Positions 17,332 through 26,713 of a stretch of 64,000 nt of DNA are shown here, one piece after another. The position numbers were made by a program, and so were the translations under genes. The notes under the pieces are model-generated. The model did not search any database, was not told where the DNA came from, and worked only from the letters and a program-made list of their open reading frames with translations. The DNA is from Chryseobacterium lactis (GTDB lineage Bacteria > Bacteroidota > Bacteroidia > Flavobacteriales > Weeksellaceae), in assembly GCF_003815875.1 (NCBI RefSeq), contig NZ_CP033924.1, positions 310,001-374,000 on the forward strand. Reading direction: 5' to 3'. Position 1 is the stretch's first letter; each line of letters begins with the position of its first letter.

Positions 17332-18456
17332 TTATGGGATACGGTTATATTTTTTTAATAATTCCCGCAGTTTATCTAAAGGCAATGCTTCTACCTGATG
17401 ACCTTCATAGCCTTTTACAGAGCTAGCCATAGTCAAAGAATTAAGGACTGCTTCTTCTGTTGCTTCTATAGCAGCCATAAATATCTGTGAAGTATAATCA
17501 TTATGAAGAACAGGCACATTTGTAACAGGACTCTCAGGCTGATGCAATATCCGCGAACCAGGATCTGTGGAAAAAGCAATTGCATATTCTCCACTTCCAT
17601 GTGATGCTATTCCCCCTGTTCTTCCCAAACCTAACATAGCACGTGCAGCTAATCTTTCCAGATTACGGTGATCTAAAGGCGCATCTGTGGCAATAACAAT
17701 CATACATGAGCCATCAACATTATTTAATAACTGATTGCTGAAAGAGAATTTTTTAAGTTCTTTTCCTACAGGAACACCATCAATCTGTAAAACGCCACCG
17801 TAATTAGTCTGTACCAACACTCCAACAGTATATCCACCAAGACTTTGTGGAAGCTTACGGGAAGAAGTTCCAATTCCTCCCTTAAAACCAAAACATACAG
17901 TTCCTGTACCTGCACCAACATTTCCCTCGGTAACAAAATTCCCGGCATTTTTTATTGCATCAAGAACATCTTTTTCCTGAACATAACGTCCCCGAATATT
18001 ATTAAGCCACCCATCATTGGTATCTCCTACTACTGCATTTACAGACTGTATTTTTTCATTTCCTTTCTGCTGAAGTGTATAATTAATGACAGCACTTACT
18101 CCTGTGCTTACATTTAAAGTATTCGTTAATATAATAGGAGTTTCAATATTGCCCAATTCCCGAACCTGGGTACTGCCTGCTAATTTTCCAAAGCCGTTAC
18201 CAACAAAAACAGCAGCAGGTACTTTTTGCTGAAAGATATTTCCATTGTGAGGAAGTATCGCTGTAACACCTGTTCTCACACTGTCTCCTTTTATCAATGT
18301 TTTATGACCTACCAGCACTCCTGCTACATCTGTAATACTATTCTGCTTTCCCGGCTGTAAAACTCCTGGTTTTAATCCCAGGTCACGAACTCTTTTTTGA
18401 GCATACGTATTTAAACACATGATGGCAAAGATTGAAATGGATATTCTTTTGAACAT
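17332..18456 (-). CDS. P1 family peptidase (DmpA/BapA-type), exported
   Basis: A 374-aa N-terminal-nucleophile hydrolase of the S58/P1 family, which contains L- or beta-aminopeptidases. A signal peptide (residues 1-19, ending TYAQ) suggests a periplasmic location. Family motifs are the N-terminal RVRDLGLKPGVLQPGKQNSITDVAGVLVGH, the central NVGAGTGTVCFGFKGGIGTSSR, in which the Ser of GTSSR corresponds to the self-cleavage nucleophile, and RNLERLAARAMLGLGRTGG. The active enzyme is expected to self-process into alpha and beta chains at this Ser. It lies between the two radical-SAM-system genes on the opposite strand, probably as a later insertion. Confidence 0.92.
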   Translation of the reverse strand: MFKRISISIFAIMCLNTYAQKRVRDLGLKPGVLQPGKQNSITDVAGVLVGHKTLIKGDSVRTGVTAILPHNGNIFQQKVPAAVFVGNGFGKLAGSTQVRELGNIETPIILTNTLNVSTGVSAVINYTLQQKGNEKIQSVNAVVGDTNDGWLNNIRGRYVQEKDVLDAIKNAGNFVTEGNVGAGTGTVCFGFKGGIGTSSRKLPQSLGGYTVGVLVQTNYGGVLQIDGVPVGKELKKFSFSNQLLNNVDGSCMIVIATDAPLDHRNLERLAARAMLGLGRTGGIASHGSGEYAIAFSTDPGSRILHQPESPVTNVPVLHNDYTSQIFMAAIEATEEAVLNSLTMASSVKGYEGHQVEALPLDKLRELLKKYNRIP

Positions 18457-18606
18457 ATTATAATGATATCGCGTTACTGTCCAAAGATAATAAATAGTAT
18501 TTTATCAAAAATAAGGAAGTTAACTGACTACAAAATAACAGATGATTTCGCTCTGTCTTTAATATGAACAATCCACATCTATCTTTTATTTTTTGACTAA
18601 TTTAGC

Positions 18607-19368
18607 ATGATGACTACCTTACTCTACGACGGAAGTTTTGACGGTCTTTTTACAGCGATATTTGAAGTCTTCGAATACCGCTTTAAAGAGGTTGAAATTA
18701 TAAGCAGAGAAAGGTTTTACCAGGAAAATATTTTTGCAGAAATCCATGAGGTGGTTACCCAAACGGATAAATCTGACAGGGTTTTAAAGAAACTGGAACA
18801 TAATATGGGTAAACAAGGAATCCATCAATTGTTGAAAGTTTTTTTATCTGAAGATGTGGAACTTGAAAAACTGATATTATCTGCAGTACAACAGAGTATT
18901 ACGCATCCGTCAGACAATATCCTGGGAAATTTTGCAGATGCTGACATTTTAAAAATTTCAAAAATAAATAAATCTGTAGGCAGAGAAAGCCACAGAATGA
19001 CTGCTTTCGTCAGGTTTGAGAAACTTCAGGATGGAATATTTTTCGCCAAAATAGATCCCGACTTCAACGTTATTCCATTGATTAGAAAACATTTTAAAGA
19101 CAGATATCAGGATCAGAAATGGATGATCTACGATTTACGCAGAAATTATGGGATTCTGTATGATCTGGAAGATTGTGAGTTTTTTTATCCTGATGAAAAA
19201 TTGAGTCTCAATCAATATCAGGAAAAATTCCATGATGATGAAAAGAATTATCAGACTCTCTGGCAAAGGTATTTTACCAGGACCAATATTGTGGAACGAA
19301 AAAATATAAAGCTGCATATTCAGCATGTTCCGAAAAGGTACTGGAAGTATCTGACTGAGAAATGGTAG
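18607..19368 (+). CDS. TIGR03915 family DNA metabolism protein
   Basis: A 253-aa soluble protein beginning TTLLYDGSFDGLFTAIFEVFE, the typical TIGR03915 start. Further family features are HPSDNILGNFADADILKISKINKSVGRESHRMTAFVRFEK, HFKDRYQDQKWMIYDLRRNYGILYDLE and the C-terminal NIVERKNIKLHIQHVPKRYWKYLTEK. The family is a DUF4130-type protein, often linked with uracil-DNA-glycosylase-like folds, and forms an almost obligate pair with the TIGR03916 radical-SAM protein, here 1.3 kb upstream. The joint function, presumably DNA repair, is not proven. Its stop lies 23 bp before the first DnaA box of the candidate origin. Confidence 0.88.
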   Translation: MMTTLLYDGSFDGLFTAIFEVFEYRFKEVEIISRERFYQENIFAEIHEVVTQTDKSDRVLKKLEHNMGKQGIHQLLKVFLSEDVELEKLILSAVQQSITHPSDNILGNFADADILKISKINKSVGRESHRMTAFVRFEKLQDGIFFAKIDPDFNVIPLIRKHFKDRYQDQKWMIYDLRRNYGILYDLEDCEFFYPDEKLSLNQYQEKFHDDEKNYQTLWQRYFTRTNIVERKNIKLHIQHVPKRYWKYLTEKW

Positions 19369-19391
19369 CTTTTAGCACAAATTTCCGACTT

Positions 19392-20032
19392 TGTGGATAA
19401 CTTTTTTATATTACTGAACCACAAAACCTTTTCCACAAGCTTCTCACATAACAGTGTAGATATCAAACGACTACAATAGACATCAATCAACATTCCGAAA
19501 TTGTGGATAACTTTTTGTCATTTACCTATGATTTGGATTTTATAAAAATGCTTTAAACAGGGAGTTCACATAAATTATTAAGTATGAAAAACTTACAACA
19601 CTTTCTTTTTCGACATTTCCATATTGTGGATAACTTTTTCCAAAAAACAATACAACAAAATACTGTCCTTATTTTTTGTCCGGGTAATCTTATTTTGAAA
19701 AAAAATCTGAAAAAAAATCTTTCTTAATGTATCGTTCAAATTCAGATGATCTCCCGGAAAATCTAGTCAAAATCTCATATTGTGGATAACTTTTTGTCTA
19801 CTACAAAAATTTACATTTCGGAAAATGCTTCTGGCAGGTGTTTCTTACAAAAATATAGTTATCAAACACTTACTCTACTTTTTATTCGACATTTCCATAT
19901 TGTGGATAACTTTTTTCATCTGAATAAAGAGAGTACGATTTCACAGATGCCGTATTCAAAGGACTTACATAACGTTTTAATTAACAGAAATCTACTATAA
20001 ATTTTAAATCAAAATTCCGAGATTGTGGATAA
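19392..20032. other. Candidate chromosomal replication origin: six DnaA boxes
   Basis: Six perfect copies of TGTGGATAA (reverse complement of the DnaA box TTATCCACA) start at 19392, 19502, 19625, 19781, 19901 and 20024, all in one orientation. Spacings are 110, 123, 156, 120 and 123 bp. The shared core is longer, ATTGTGGATAACTTTTT in most copies, and a 31-bp block recurs exactly at 19609-19639 and 19885-19915. The units between boxes are degenerate tandem repeats. The region is very AT-rich and exactly fills the gap between two convergent genes. sucC and the mvaA operon read leftwards from it and pfkA, gap, recA and htpG rightwards, which fits divergent forks. dnaA is not nearby in the window. 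Confidence 0.72.
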
Positions 20033-20035
20033 CGT

Positions 20036-20836
20036 TTATTTACTGATGGTTCGCAACGCCTTTTTAACGATATATTGAGTTTCCTTCGTTGCACTTTCCC
20101 GAAGCCATTCGTCACAAATTTCTGTAACAAACTCAGGTTGTGACTTACTGGCATCATTCAACCAGTTTCCCACACTATCTTGTACATATCTGGATGGATC
20201 TGACCGTAAGGGTTCTAAAATCTCCAGTCCTAATCCGGGATTTTGTTTTAATTCTGCAATATGCTCACACCAAACCCCTCGTGGTCTGGTAGATTCGCTG
20301 GCAAAGCGTCTGATATTTTCATCCTCATGAATTGTCCACTCCGATAAAAGAGATAAGCTTTCGGAAAGGTTTTTTGAAATATCCGGCCGTACGGTCATCC
20401 AGCAGATTTCCCTTACGCCAAAATGGGAATCAGAGGCAAAGTGTTGTATCTGATTCAATTTTTCTTTAAGGCTCAATGCATTATTTCTACCAATTGTATA
20501 AGCTGCCCAGCAGCGCACCAGATCGGCCTGATGTGTTAAAAGCTGAGTGAGAAAATTCTCATCCTGATTTTTAACTGCCAGACTGAGTAACCCAACCCCG
20601 ATGGCCTCATTGATGGTATTAACGGTCTGCTTTTTTAGCTGACCAACATTTTTTAAAATCGGCTTCAGATATTCTGAACGGTTATTTTGTTGAAGCAAGT
20701 TTTCCAATAAAGATTTTTGATCTACGGCCAGCCATTCGGTAAGGTTTGCTGTTTCAATTTCTCCACGGTTGAGTTGTTCTAAAATAGTTGGTGGGATATC
20801 TTTAATGGAACGGGCTCCTTTTCGTTTTTCTGTCAT
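20036..20836 (-). CDS. DNA alkylation repair protein (AlkD-like HEAT-repeat glycosylase)
   Basis: A 266-aa soluble protein made of HEAT-like helical repeats, the fold of AlkC/AlkD DNA glycosylases that remove alkylated bases. Characteristic stretches are VRCWAAYTIGRNN, SDSHFGVREICWMTVRP, NIRRFASESTRPRGVWC and DPSRYVQDSVGNWLNDASK. The STRPRGVW block and the Trp/Asp positions resemble family members found in Bacteroidota. It is divergent from the HxlR regulator gene, with 95 bp between. The stop codon lies 3 bp from the last DnaA box. The exact lesion specificity cannot be read from the sequence. Confidence 0.85.
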   Translation of the reverse strand: MTEKRKGARSIKDIPPTILEQLNRGEIETANLTEWLAVDQKSLLENLLQQNNRSEYLKPILKNVGQLKKQTVNTINEAIGVGLLSLAVKNQDENFLTQLLTHQADLVRCWAAYTIGRNNALSLKEKLNQIQHFASDSHFGVREICWMTVRPDISKNLSESLSLLSEWTIHEDENIRRFASESTRPRGVWCEHIAELKQNPGLGLEILEPLRSDPSRYVQDSVGNWLNDASKSQPEFVTEICDEWLRESATKETQYIVKKALRTISK

Positions 20837-20931
20837 AATGCTTTAATGATTACTTTTACAAAAGTCTGAAACATAGTAAAGATAGGCAATACCGCATATT
20901 TTTCACCCATAGGGATAAAAAAGTCAATTTT

Positions 20932-21309
20932 ATGGAAACAAAGGAAAGAGCTGAAGAAAATAAAATATGTCCGTTGGAGGTTGCAGTGAATACCATTAGT
21001 GGGAAATGGAAAATTCCAATCGTCTGGCAAATTAATGAAGGAAAAAAACGTCCCAGTGAATTCCTCCGTGGAATAGCAAAAGTTGATCGCAGAGTGCTCA
21101 ATCAACAGCTTAGTGAAATGGTAGAGGATGGCATTTTGGAGAAACAATCGTTTAACGAATTACCTCCACGGGTTGAATACACATTGACGGAGCTTGGTGA
21201 AAAACTGGTTGAGATTCTCTGGCAATTGAATGATTGGGGAAAATTATTGATTCCGGCAGAAGAAAATTCGGAAGTTTTAAAAAATGATTCTGAATATTGC
21301 CGATTATAA
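20932..21309 (+). CDS. HxlR family winged-helix transcriptional regulator
   Basis: A 125-aa DNA-binding regulator. The HxlR signature starts CPLEVAVNTISGKWKIPIVWQI near residue 13, with the sensory-type Cys at the head. The recognition region RPSEFLRGIAKVDRRVLNQQLSEMVEDGI and the wing PPRVEYTLTELGEKL follow. The length is normal. It is divergent from the DNA alkylation repair gene and may control that gene; this is inferred from position only. Members of this family often respond to electrophiles or oxidants. Confidence 0.92.
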   Translation: METKERAEENKICPLEVAVNTISGKWKIPIVWQINEGKKRPSEFLRGIAKVDRRVLNQQLSEMVEDGILEKQSFNELPPRVEYTLTELGEKLVEILWQLNDWGKLLIPAEENSEVLKNDSEYCRL

Positions 21310-21333
21310 GCAGATTTTTGTTGTAGCTGGTAA

Positions 21334-21525
21334 CTTAATTATCGGATGAACGCTAAGGTACAAAGATTTATTTGTATTGAGAATATTTTAAGACGCTAGA
21401 AAATCAAGATTTTCAGCAAGGACGGTTTACAAATTTTCTCGCAGATAAAGCAGATTACGCAGATTTTGATATGCATCTGCGAGATTTGCAAAATCAGCGC
21501 GATATAAAAAATGTGTGCTATAAAA
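21334..21525. repeat. Degenerate copy of the dispersed intergenic repeat
   Basis: This gap contains the same modules as the 8.6-10.2 kb array: an ACGCTAAGG start, AAAATCAAGATTTTCAGCAAG, and CTCGCAGATAAAGCAGATTACG followed by ATCTGCGAGATTTGC. The copy is diverged and partly rearranged. No coding potential is seen between 21310 and 21584. Confidence 0.65.
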
Positions 21526-21584
21526 TAAACTACAATATATTTATTTATTATCTTTCAAAAAAAACATAATTATAACCGAATCAA

Positions 21585-22463
21585 ATGAATATAAAAAAAG
21601 TTATTTCAGGACTAGTTGTAGCCCTGACTTTATCTAACTGTACCCAAGATAAAACATCATCTCATCATACTGCTTCGGAAAATCAGAGTTTTATTCCGGA
21701 AAATGCTGTATCTGTTAACAAAGATAAAAATACGGTCAAGGAAAGATTTTCTCCTCCTGAAGGATATGAGTGGATTAAAGAAAAATCGGACTCCTTCGGA
21801 TATTTTATTGAAAATTTTAAACTAAAACCTTATGGCAGCCCAATTCTAAAGTATGATGGCAGTTCTATTTCTACCCAACATCTTCACGAAGCTGTTTTTG
21901 ATATTGATACCGGAAATAAAGATCTGCAACAATGTGCAGATGCGGTTATCCGAATGAGAGCGGAATATTTGTATAAGATCAAAAAAGCGGACGACATCAA
22001 ATTTCATTTTACCAGTGGTGATCTTCTAAGCTGGAATGATTATAAAAATGGCACAAGGGCTTTTGTTAATGGCAATTCCGTCAGTTTCAGAAAAACAGCA
22101 GGCTTCGATGATTCTTATCAGAATTTCAGAAATTATCTCGAACTCATCTTTAATTATGCGGGAACTATTTCATTAAATAAGGAAACAAAACCGGTAACGG
22201 AAAATTCACATTTAAAAACCGGAGATATTCTTATAACGCCGGGAAGTCCAGGACATGTGGTTTTCGTTGCAGGAGTTTGTGAAAATACAGCTGGTAAAAA
22301 ATTATTCTTACTGGCCGAAGGTTTTACGCCTGCTCAGTCTATCCACTTATTGTCCAATCCTTTTAACAAGAATATTTCGCCTTGGTACGATCTTGATGTT
22401 AACGCACCGGAGACCAAAACAGCGCGATATATTTTTAAACCTACAAACTTCAGAAGCTTTTGA
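21585..22463 (+). CDS. DUF4846 family lipoprotein
   Basis: A 292-aa predicted lipoprotein: MNIKKVISGLVVALTLSNC, with the lipobox cysteine at residue 19. The mature part holds the DUF4846 features: PPEGYEWI near the start, a QCADAVIRMRAEYLY helix, KADDIKFHFTSGDLLSWNDYKNG and the conserved TGDILITPGSPGHVVFVAG block containing a Gly-His pair. The end is RYIFKPTNFRSF. The function is unknown; the late block resembles an NlpC/P60-like or CHAP-like core, but this is an impression only. It lies upstream of pfkA in the same direction. Confidence 0.78.
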   Translation: MNIKKVISGLVVALTLSNCTQDKTSSHHTASENQSFIPENAVSVNKDKNTVKERFSPPEGYEWIKEKSDSFGYFIENFKLKPYGSPILKYDGSSISTQHLHEAVFDIDTGNKDLQQCADAVIRMRAEYLYKIKKADDIKFHFTSGDLLSWNDYKNGTRAFVNGNSVSFRKTAGFDDSYQNFRNYLELIFNYAGTISLNKETKPVTENSHLKTGDILITPGSPGHVVFVAGVCENTAGKKLFLLAEGFTPAQSIHLLSNPFNKNISPWYDLDVNAPETKTARYIFKPTNFRSF

Positions 22464-22518
22464 TCATATATCTATAAAACTATTGGAAACTTACTACGAT
22501 AATCTGAACTTGTTTTTG

Positions 22519-22526
22519 TAAATTTG
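22519..22526 (+). promoter_or_regulatory. -7 promoter element for pfkA-gap
   Basis: TAAATTTG matches TAnnTTTG and lies 20 bases before the ATG at 22547. It overlaps the alternative GTG at 22526, which is one reason to prefer the ATG start. No clear -33 TTG at 19-base spacing. Confidence 0.5.
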
Positions 22527-22546
22527 TGTTCGAAATTTTTTACTTG

Positions 22547-23533
22547 ATGAAAGAGAGTGCTGTAAAAAAGATTGCAGTTCTTACTTCAGGGGGTGACTCT
22601 CCGGGTATGAATGCGGCATTAAGAGCGGTAGTAAGAACCGCCAATTACTATAATATCGAATGCTACGGAGTAAGAGAAGGTTACAACGGCCTTATCAACG
22701 ATGATTTCCTGAAAATGGGAGCACGTTCCGTAAAAAATATAATCAACCAGGGTGGTACCATTCTAAAATCTGCCCGATCTGCTGAGTTCAGGACGAAAGA
22801 GGGCCGTCAGAAAGCTTACGACAATTGTGTAAAGCTTGGAATAGACGGATTGGTATGTATTGGTGGAGATGGAACGTTTACCGGTGCAAAAATCTTTAAT
22901 GAAGAATTTGGAATCAGAGTAATCGGTATCCCGGGAACAATTGACAATGATATTTTTGGAACGGATAATACCATCGGTTATGACACGGCACTGAATACCG
23001 CCATGGAGGCAATTGACAAAATCCGTGACACGGCAACTTCCCACAACAGAGTTTTCTTTGTAGAAGTAATGGGTCGTGATGCAGGTTTTATTGCTTTAAA
23101 CAGCGGGCTGGCAGCAGGAGCTTTGGATATTTTAATTCCTGAGAAAAAAGACAGCATCGATGAGCTTTTTGCAAAATTCAAAAATGCTGAAAAAACAGGA
23201 AAGGCATCAAGCATTGTAGTCGTAGCGGAAGGTGAAAAGTTGGCCAACGTTTATGAACTTGCAGAAAAAACAAAGAAAACATTCCCTGACTATGACATTC
23301 GTGTCGCCATTCTGGGGCATATGCAAAGAGGAGGTTCTCCTAGTTGTGCAGACAGAGTTTTGGCAAGCAGATTAGGTTATGGTGCCGTAACAGGATTAAT
23401 GGAAGGACAAACCAATGTAATGGCAGGAATGCGTTCTAATGATCTGACGTATACTCCGATAGAAGAAGCCATTAAAAAACATAACGAAATCAATAAAGAT
23501 CTTTTACTGATTTCAGAAATTTTAGCACTCTAA
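22547..23533 (+). CDS. pfkA: 6-phosphofructokinase
   Basis: A 328-aa ATP-dependent phosphofructokinase, the committed step of glycolysis (fructose-6-phosphate to fructose-1,6-bisphosphate). The ATP-binding loop GGDSPGMN is at residues 15-22, followed by GGDGTFTGA, the catalytic PGTIDNDI with its Asp, and substrate-binding MGRDAG and LGHMQRGGSPSCADR. The GGDGT form, with Gly after Asp, indicates ATP rather than pyrophosphate dependence. The ATG at 22547 is chosen; the upstream GTG would lie in the promoter element. It is followed after 33 bp by gap, forming a two-gene glycolytic operon with a terminator. Confidence 0.96.
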   Translation: MKESAVKKIAVLTSGGDSPGMNAALRAVVRTANYYNIECYGVREGYNGLINDDFLKMGARSVKNIINQGGTILKSARSAEFRTKEGRQKAYDNCVKLGIDGLVCIGGDGTFTGAKIFNEEFGIRVIGIPGTIDNDIFGTDNTIGYDTALNTAMEAIDKIRDTATSHNRVFFVEVMGRDAGFIALNSGLAAGALDILIPEKKDSIDELFAKFKNAEKTGKASSIVVVAEGEKLANVYELAEKTKKTFPDYDIRVAILGHMQRGGSPSCADRVLASRLGYGAVTGLMEGQTNVMAGMRSNDLTYTPIEEAIKKHNEINKDLLLISEILAL

Positions 23534-23554
23534 ATTATTTTTTAAATCTAATAA

Positions 23555-24571
<1,017 letters not shown>

Positions 24572-24602
24572 TAAGTAATGAATAATCAGCAATGAATAAT
24601 AT

Positions 24603-24629
24603 AAAACCTTCCCGATGGGAAGGTTTTTT
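24603..24629 (+). terminator. Terminator of pfkA-gap
   Basis: A perfect 11-bp stem (24603-24613 with 24617-24627) with a GAT loop, followed by a T run. It starts 31 bases after the gap stop. Confidence 0.92.
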
Positions 24630-24741
24630 GTTTTATAATGTTTTACACTATATTTTCAAGAAAGAAATTTTGAATATAATCTGCAGTTTTCAAGATAATT
24701 TAAGGGCCTTATATATGTCTATACAGGCACCTGCAGCAATA

Positions 24742-25647
24742 TTAAAAACTAAATAATTTATATCCAATTCCTATACCCAACCAAGGTTTTTTATTATATT
24801 TCCATAAATCTGCATGTTGTCCAATAGCATAATCAAAACCAAAAAATGCTCCTACATTGATATTATTGTATGAATACGTTATTCCAATTGCTATGGAAGC
24901 TAATCCTTTTGTTGCATCTACATATTCTGGAGGCAACGAATGGTCATCAATTGGTACTGGATCTGAATTTGATTTATCCAATTTCACTGAAGATGCTCCA
25001 AACAAAAGACCTCCCGTAACTTTCCAAGTGTTGACTTTTGTTTCTATTTCCTCTTGATAAAAAAAAGTACTTTTACCATACGTATAGCCTAAAAACAAAT
25101 TACCATTTATCGCCGTTGAAAACTCTTCTCCTAATCCATCTTTACCTTTGAATCTATATTTGATCGGTATTGTAATCGCACTCACAGTGACTGAGGTAAA
25201 AGGTAAGGATGGGCTTTTTCTATTTTCTAATTCATAGAAATAAGCAGGACTACTTTTTCCACATTTTAGTAAAAGATTAACCAGTAATTTGTTCTTATCT
25301 ATTCTAACATTTCCGTGCTCCATATTTCCTATATTAGCACTAACAATGGTATCAATTTTATAATTCTTGAAAAATTTTTCATCAATAATAATCTCTCGTA
25401 TTACTTTGGTTTCTTTATTCTGAATAATAATTTTATCTTCAATGGATAGCTTATCTCCAATTTTATACTTATTTCTAATCTTTTTTTGTTCATTTTCTGA
25501 TAAGCTATCATATCTTTTCATAATCTTTTTCTTAAGATTATATTCACCAAGTTGGTTATAAATTCGGTATCTTAAATTAAAACTTTCTTGTCCCCACATT
25601 ACTTCCATCCATCCGAGCAGGAACAGTAATACAATTTTTGTTTTCAT
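24742..25647 (-). CDS. Exported protein, possible outer-membrane barrel, unknown function
   Basis: A 301-aa protein with signal peptide MKTKIVLLFLLGWMEVMWGQ. The first half is charged and helical (YNLKKKIMKRYDSLSENEQKKIRNKYKIG). The second half has strand-like alternation (AITIPIKYRFKGKDG, AINGNLFLGYTYGKSTFFY, NTWKVTGGLLFGASSVKL, GLASIAIGITYSYNNINVGAFFGFDYAIG, PWLGIGIGYKLFSF), ending in Phe as outer-membrane barrels do. No family is recognised. Its coding strand is opposite to its neighbours and its AT content appears higher than that of gap, so recent acquisition is possible but unproven. Confidence 0.65.
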   Translation of the reverse strand: MKTKIVLLFLLGWMEVMWGQESFNLRYRIYNQLGEYNLKKKIMKRYDSLSENEQKKIRNKYKIGDKLSIEDKIIIQNKETKVIREIIIDEKFFKNYKIDTIVSANIGNMEHGNVRIDKNKLLVNLLLKCGKSSPAYFYELENRKSPSLPFTSVTVSAITIPIKYRFKGKDGLGEEFSTAINGNLFLGYTYGKSTFFYQEEIETKVNTWKVTGGLLFGASSVKLDKSNSDPVPIDDHSLPPEYVDATKGLASIAIGITYSYNNINVGAFFGFDYAIGQHADLWKYNKKPWLGIGIGYKLFSF

Positions 25648-25847
25648 GATTATTTGTTTTTCAGGTTAAAGTTTTTTTTATTAGAATAAAAGAATAGGAG
25701 ACTTCAACCTTTAAGCGCAGTAGCTTTAGAAATTGAGCTTCCATGGTTATTAATTCTACATAAAACTACAATACTTTCCTACCAGATAAAATACCGCAAA
25801 AGGGTGATTTTTAACATATTTTGATTAATTTTAGGAAAACATCAACC

Positions 25848-26645
25848 ATGGATAAAAAATTTTTAACTCCCAAAAAACACCATCCCCTCATTAAGGTGTG
25901 GAATAGTTATCCAGAATTCCTCCAGAATACAACTACGATGGCATTACCTGCACCTTCTATTGAGCGTATCATTGGAGAAATTTTCGCTCCAGGAAAATTC
26001 TATTATTACGTTATTAATCTTGTAGATAGTACCTTGTCTCATCATCATGAAAACATTTTGGAAATACACGGATTTCATAAGTATCCTGTGCATCTCAAAG
26101 AAATTATTGACCTCCTCCATCCCGATGATATTGAATTTGTTATGGAAGCCGAAAGAATGTGCATAGAAAAAATGAAAGATATTAATGGTTTTGATTATAT
26201 TCAGGAATTAAAATCCAGCTATTGTTTCAGGCTGAGAACATCAAAAGGTAATTACGAGCTGTTTCATCATCAGGCTCTGCATACCCTTAAAGATGAAAAT
26301 GGCAAGCTGATGCAAGCTGTTAATATTCATACCAACATTGAACATATTACCCATCAAAATTCCTATAGCGTCTTACTCTCCGGCATTAATGGACGGGAAG
26401 ATTTTCATCAGATGCAATGGTCTAAATATAATAAAATTTCGGAGTCTCAGCCTGCAATCTTCACCAAAAGAGAAGTGGAAATCATCACCTATATTGCCAG
26501 AGGCTTTTCTGCCGGAGAAATTTCAAACGTATTGAATATTTCGGAAGAAACCGTACGAACGCACAGAAAAAATATTTTAAGAAAATCTGATTGTAAAAAT
26601 TGTTCCGAACTTATCAAAATGGCTTTTGAATGGGGCTACTTATAA
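25848..26645 (+). CDS. PAS-like/LuxR-type transcriptional regulator
   Basis: A 265-aa cytoplasmic regulator. Residues about 75-170 resemble a PAS fold of the PAS_3 type (YPVHLKEIIDLLHPDDIEFV, then YCFRLRTSKGNYELFHHQALHTLKDENGKLMQAVNIHTNI). The C-terminus is a LuxR/GerE helix-turn-helix (TKREVEIITYIARGFSAGEISNVLNISEETVRTHRKNILRKSDCKNCSELI). There is no receiver domain or membrane anchor. The ATG at 25848 is preferred to the TTG 27 bases upstream. It precedes the MpaB-type oxygenase by 68 bp in the same direction and could regulate it; the signal is unknown. Confidence 0.82.
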   Translation: MDKKFLTPKKHHPLIKVWNSYPEFLQNTTTMALPAPSIERIIGEIFAPGKFYYYVINLVDSTLSHHHENILEIHGFHKYPVHLKEIIDLLHPDDIEFVMEAERMCIEKMKDINGFDYIQELKSSYCFRLRTSKGNYELFHHQALHTLKDENGKLMQAVNIHTNIEHITHQNSYSVLLSGINGREDFHQMQWSKYNKISESQPAIFTKREVEIITYIARGFSAGEISNVLNISEETVRTHRKNILRKSDCKNCSELIKMAFEWGYL

Positions 26646-26713
26646 TCAAGGCATCATAAGACTGATAAATCTCACGATAGAATTTCGGTGTAAAACTTGT
26701 ACTTTTATCTATC

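Noticed and set aside
19392..20032. CRISPR-like or plasmid iteron array
   Set aside because: The repeated core is a perfect DnaA box and the flanking genes are chromosomal housekeeping genes; there is no rep or cas gene.
20833..21147. Minus-strand open frames opposite the HxlR gene
   Set aside because: The plus-strand frame carries a complete HxlR signature; the opposite frames are antisense shadows.
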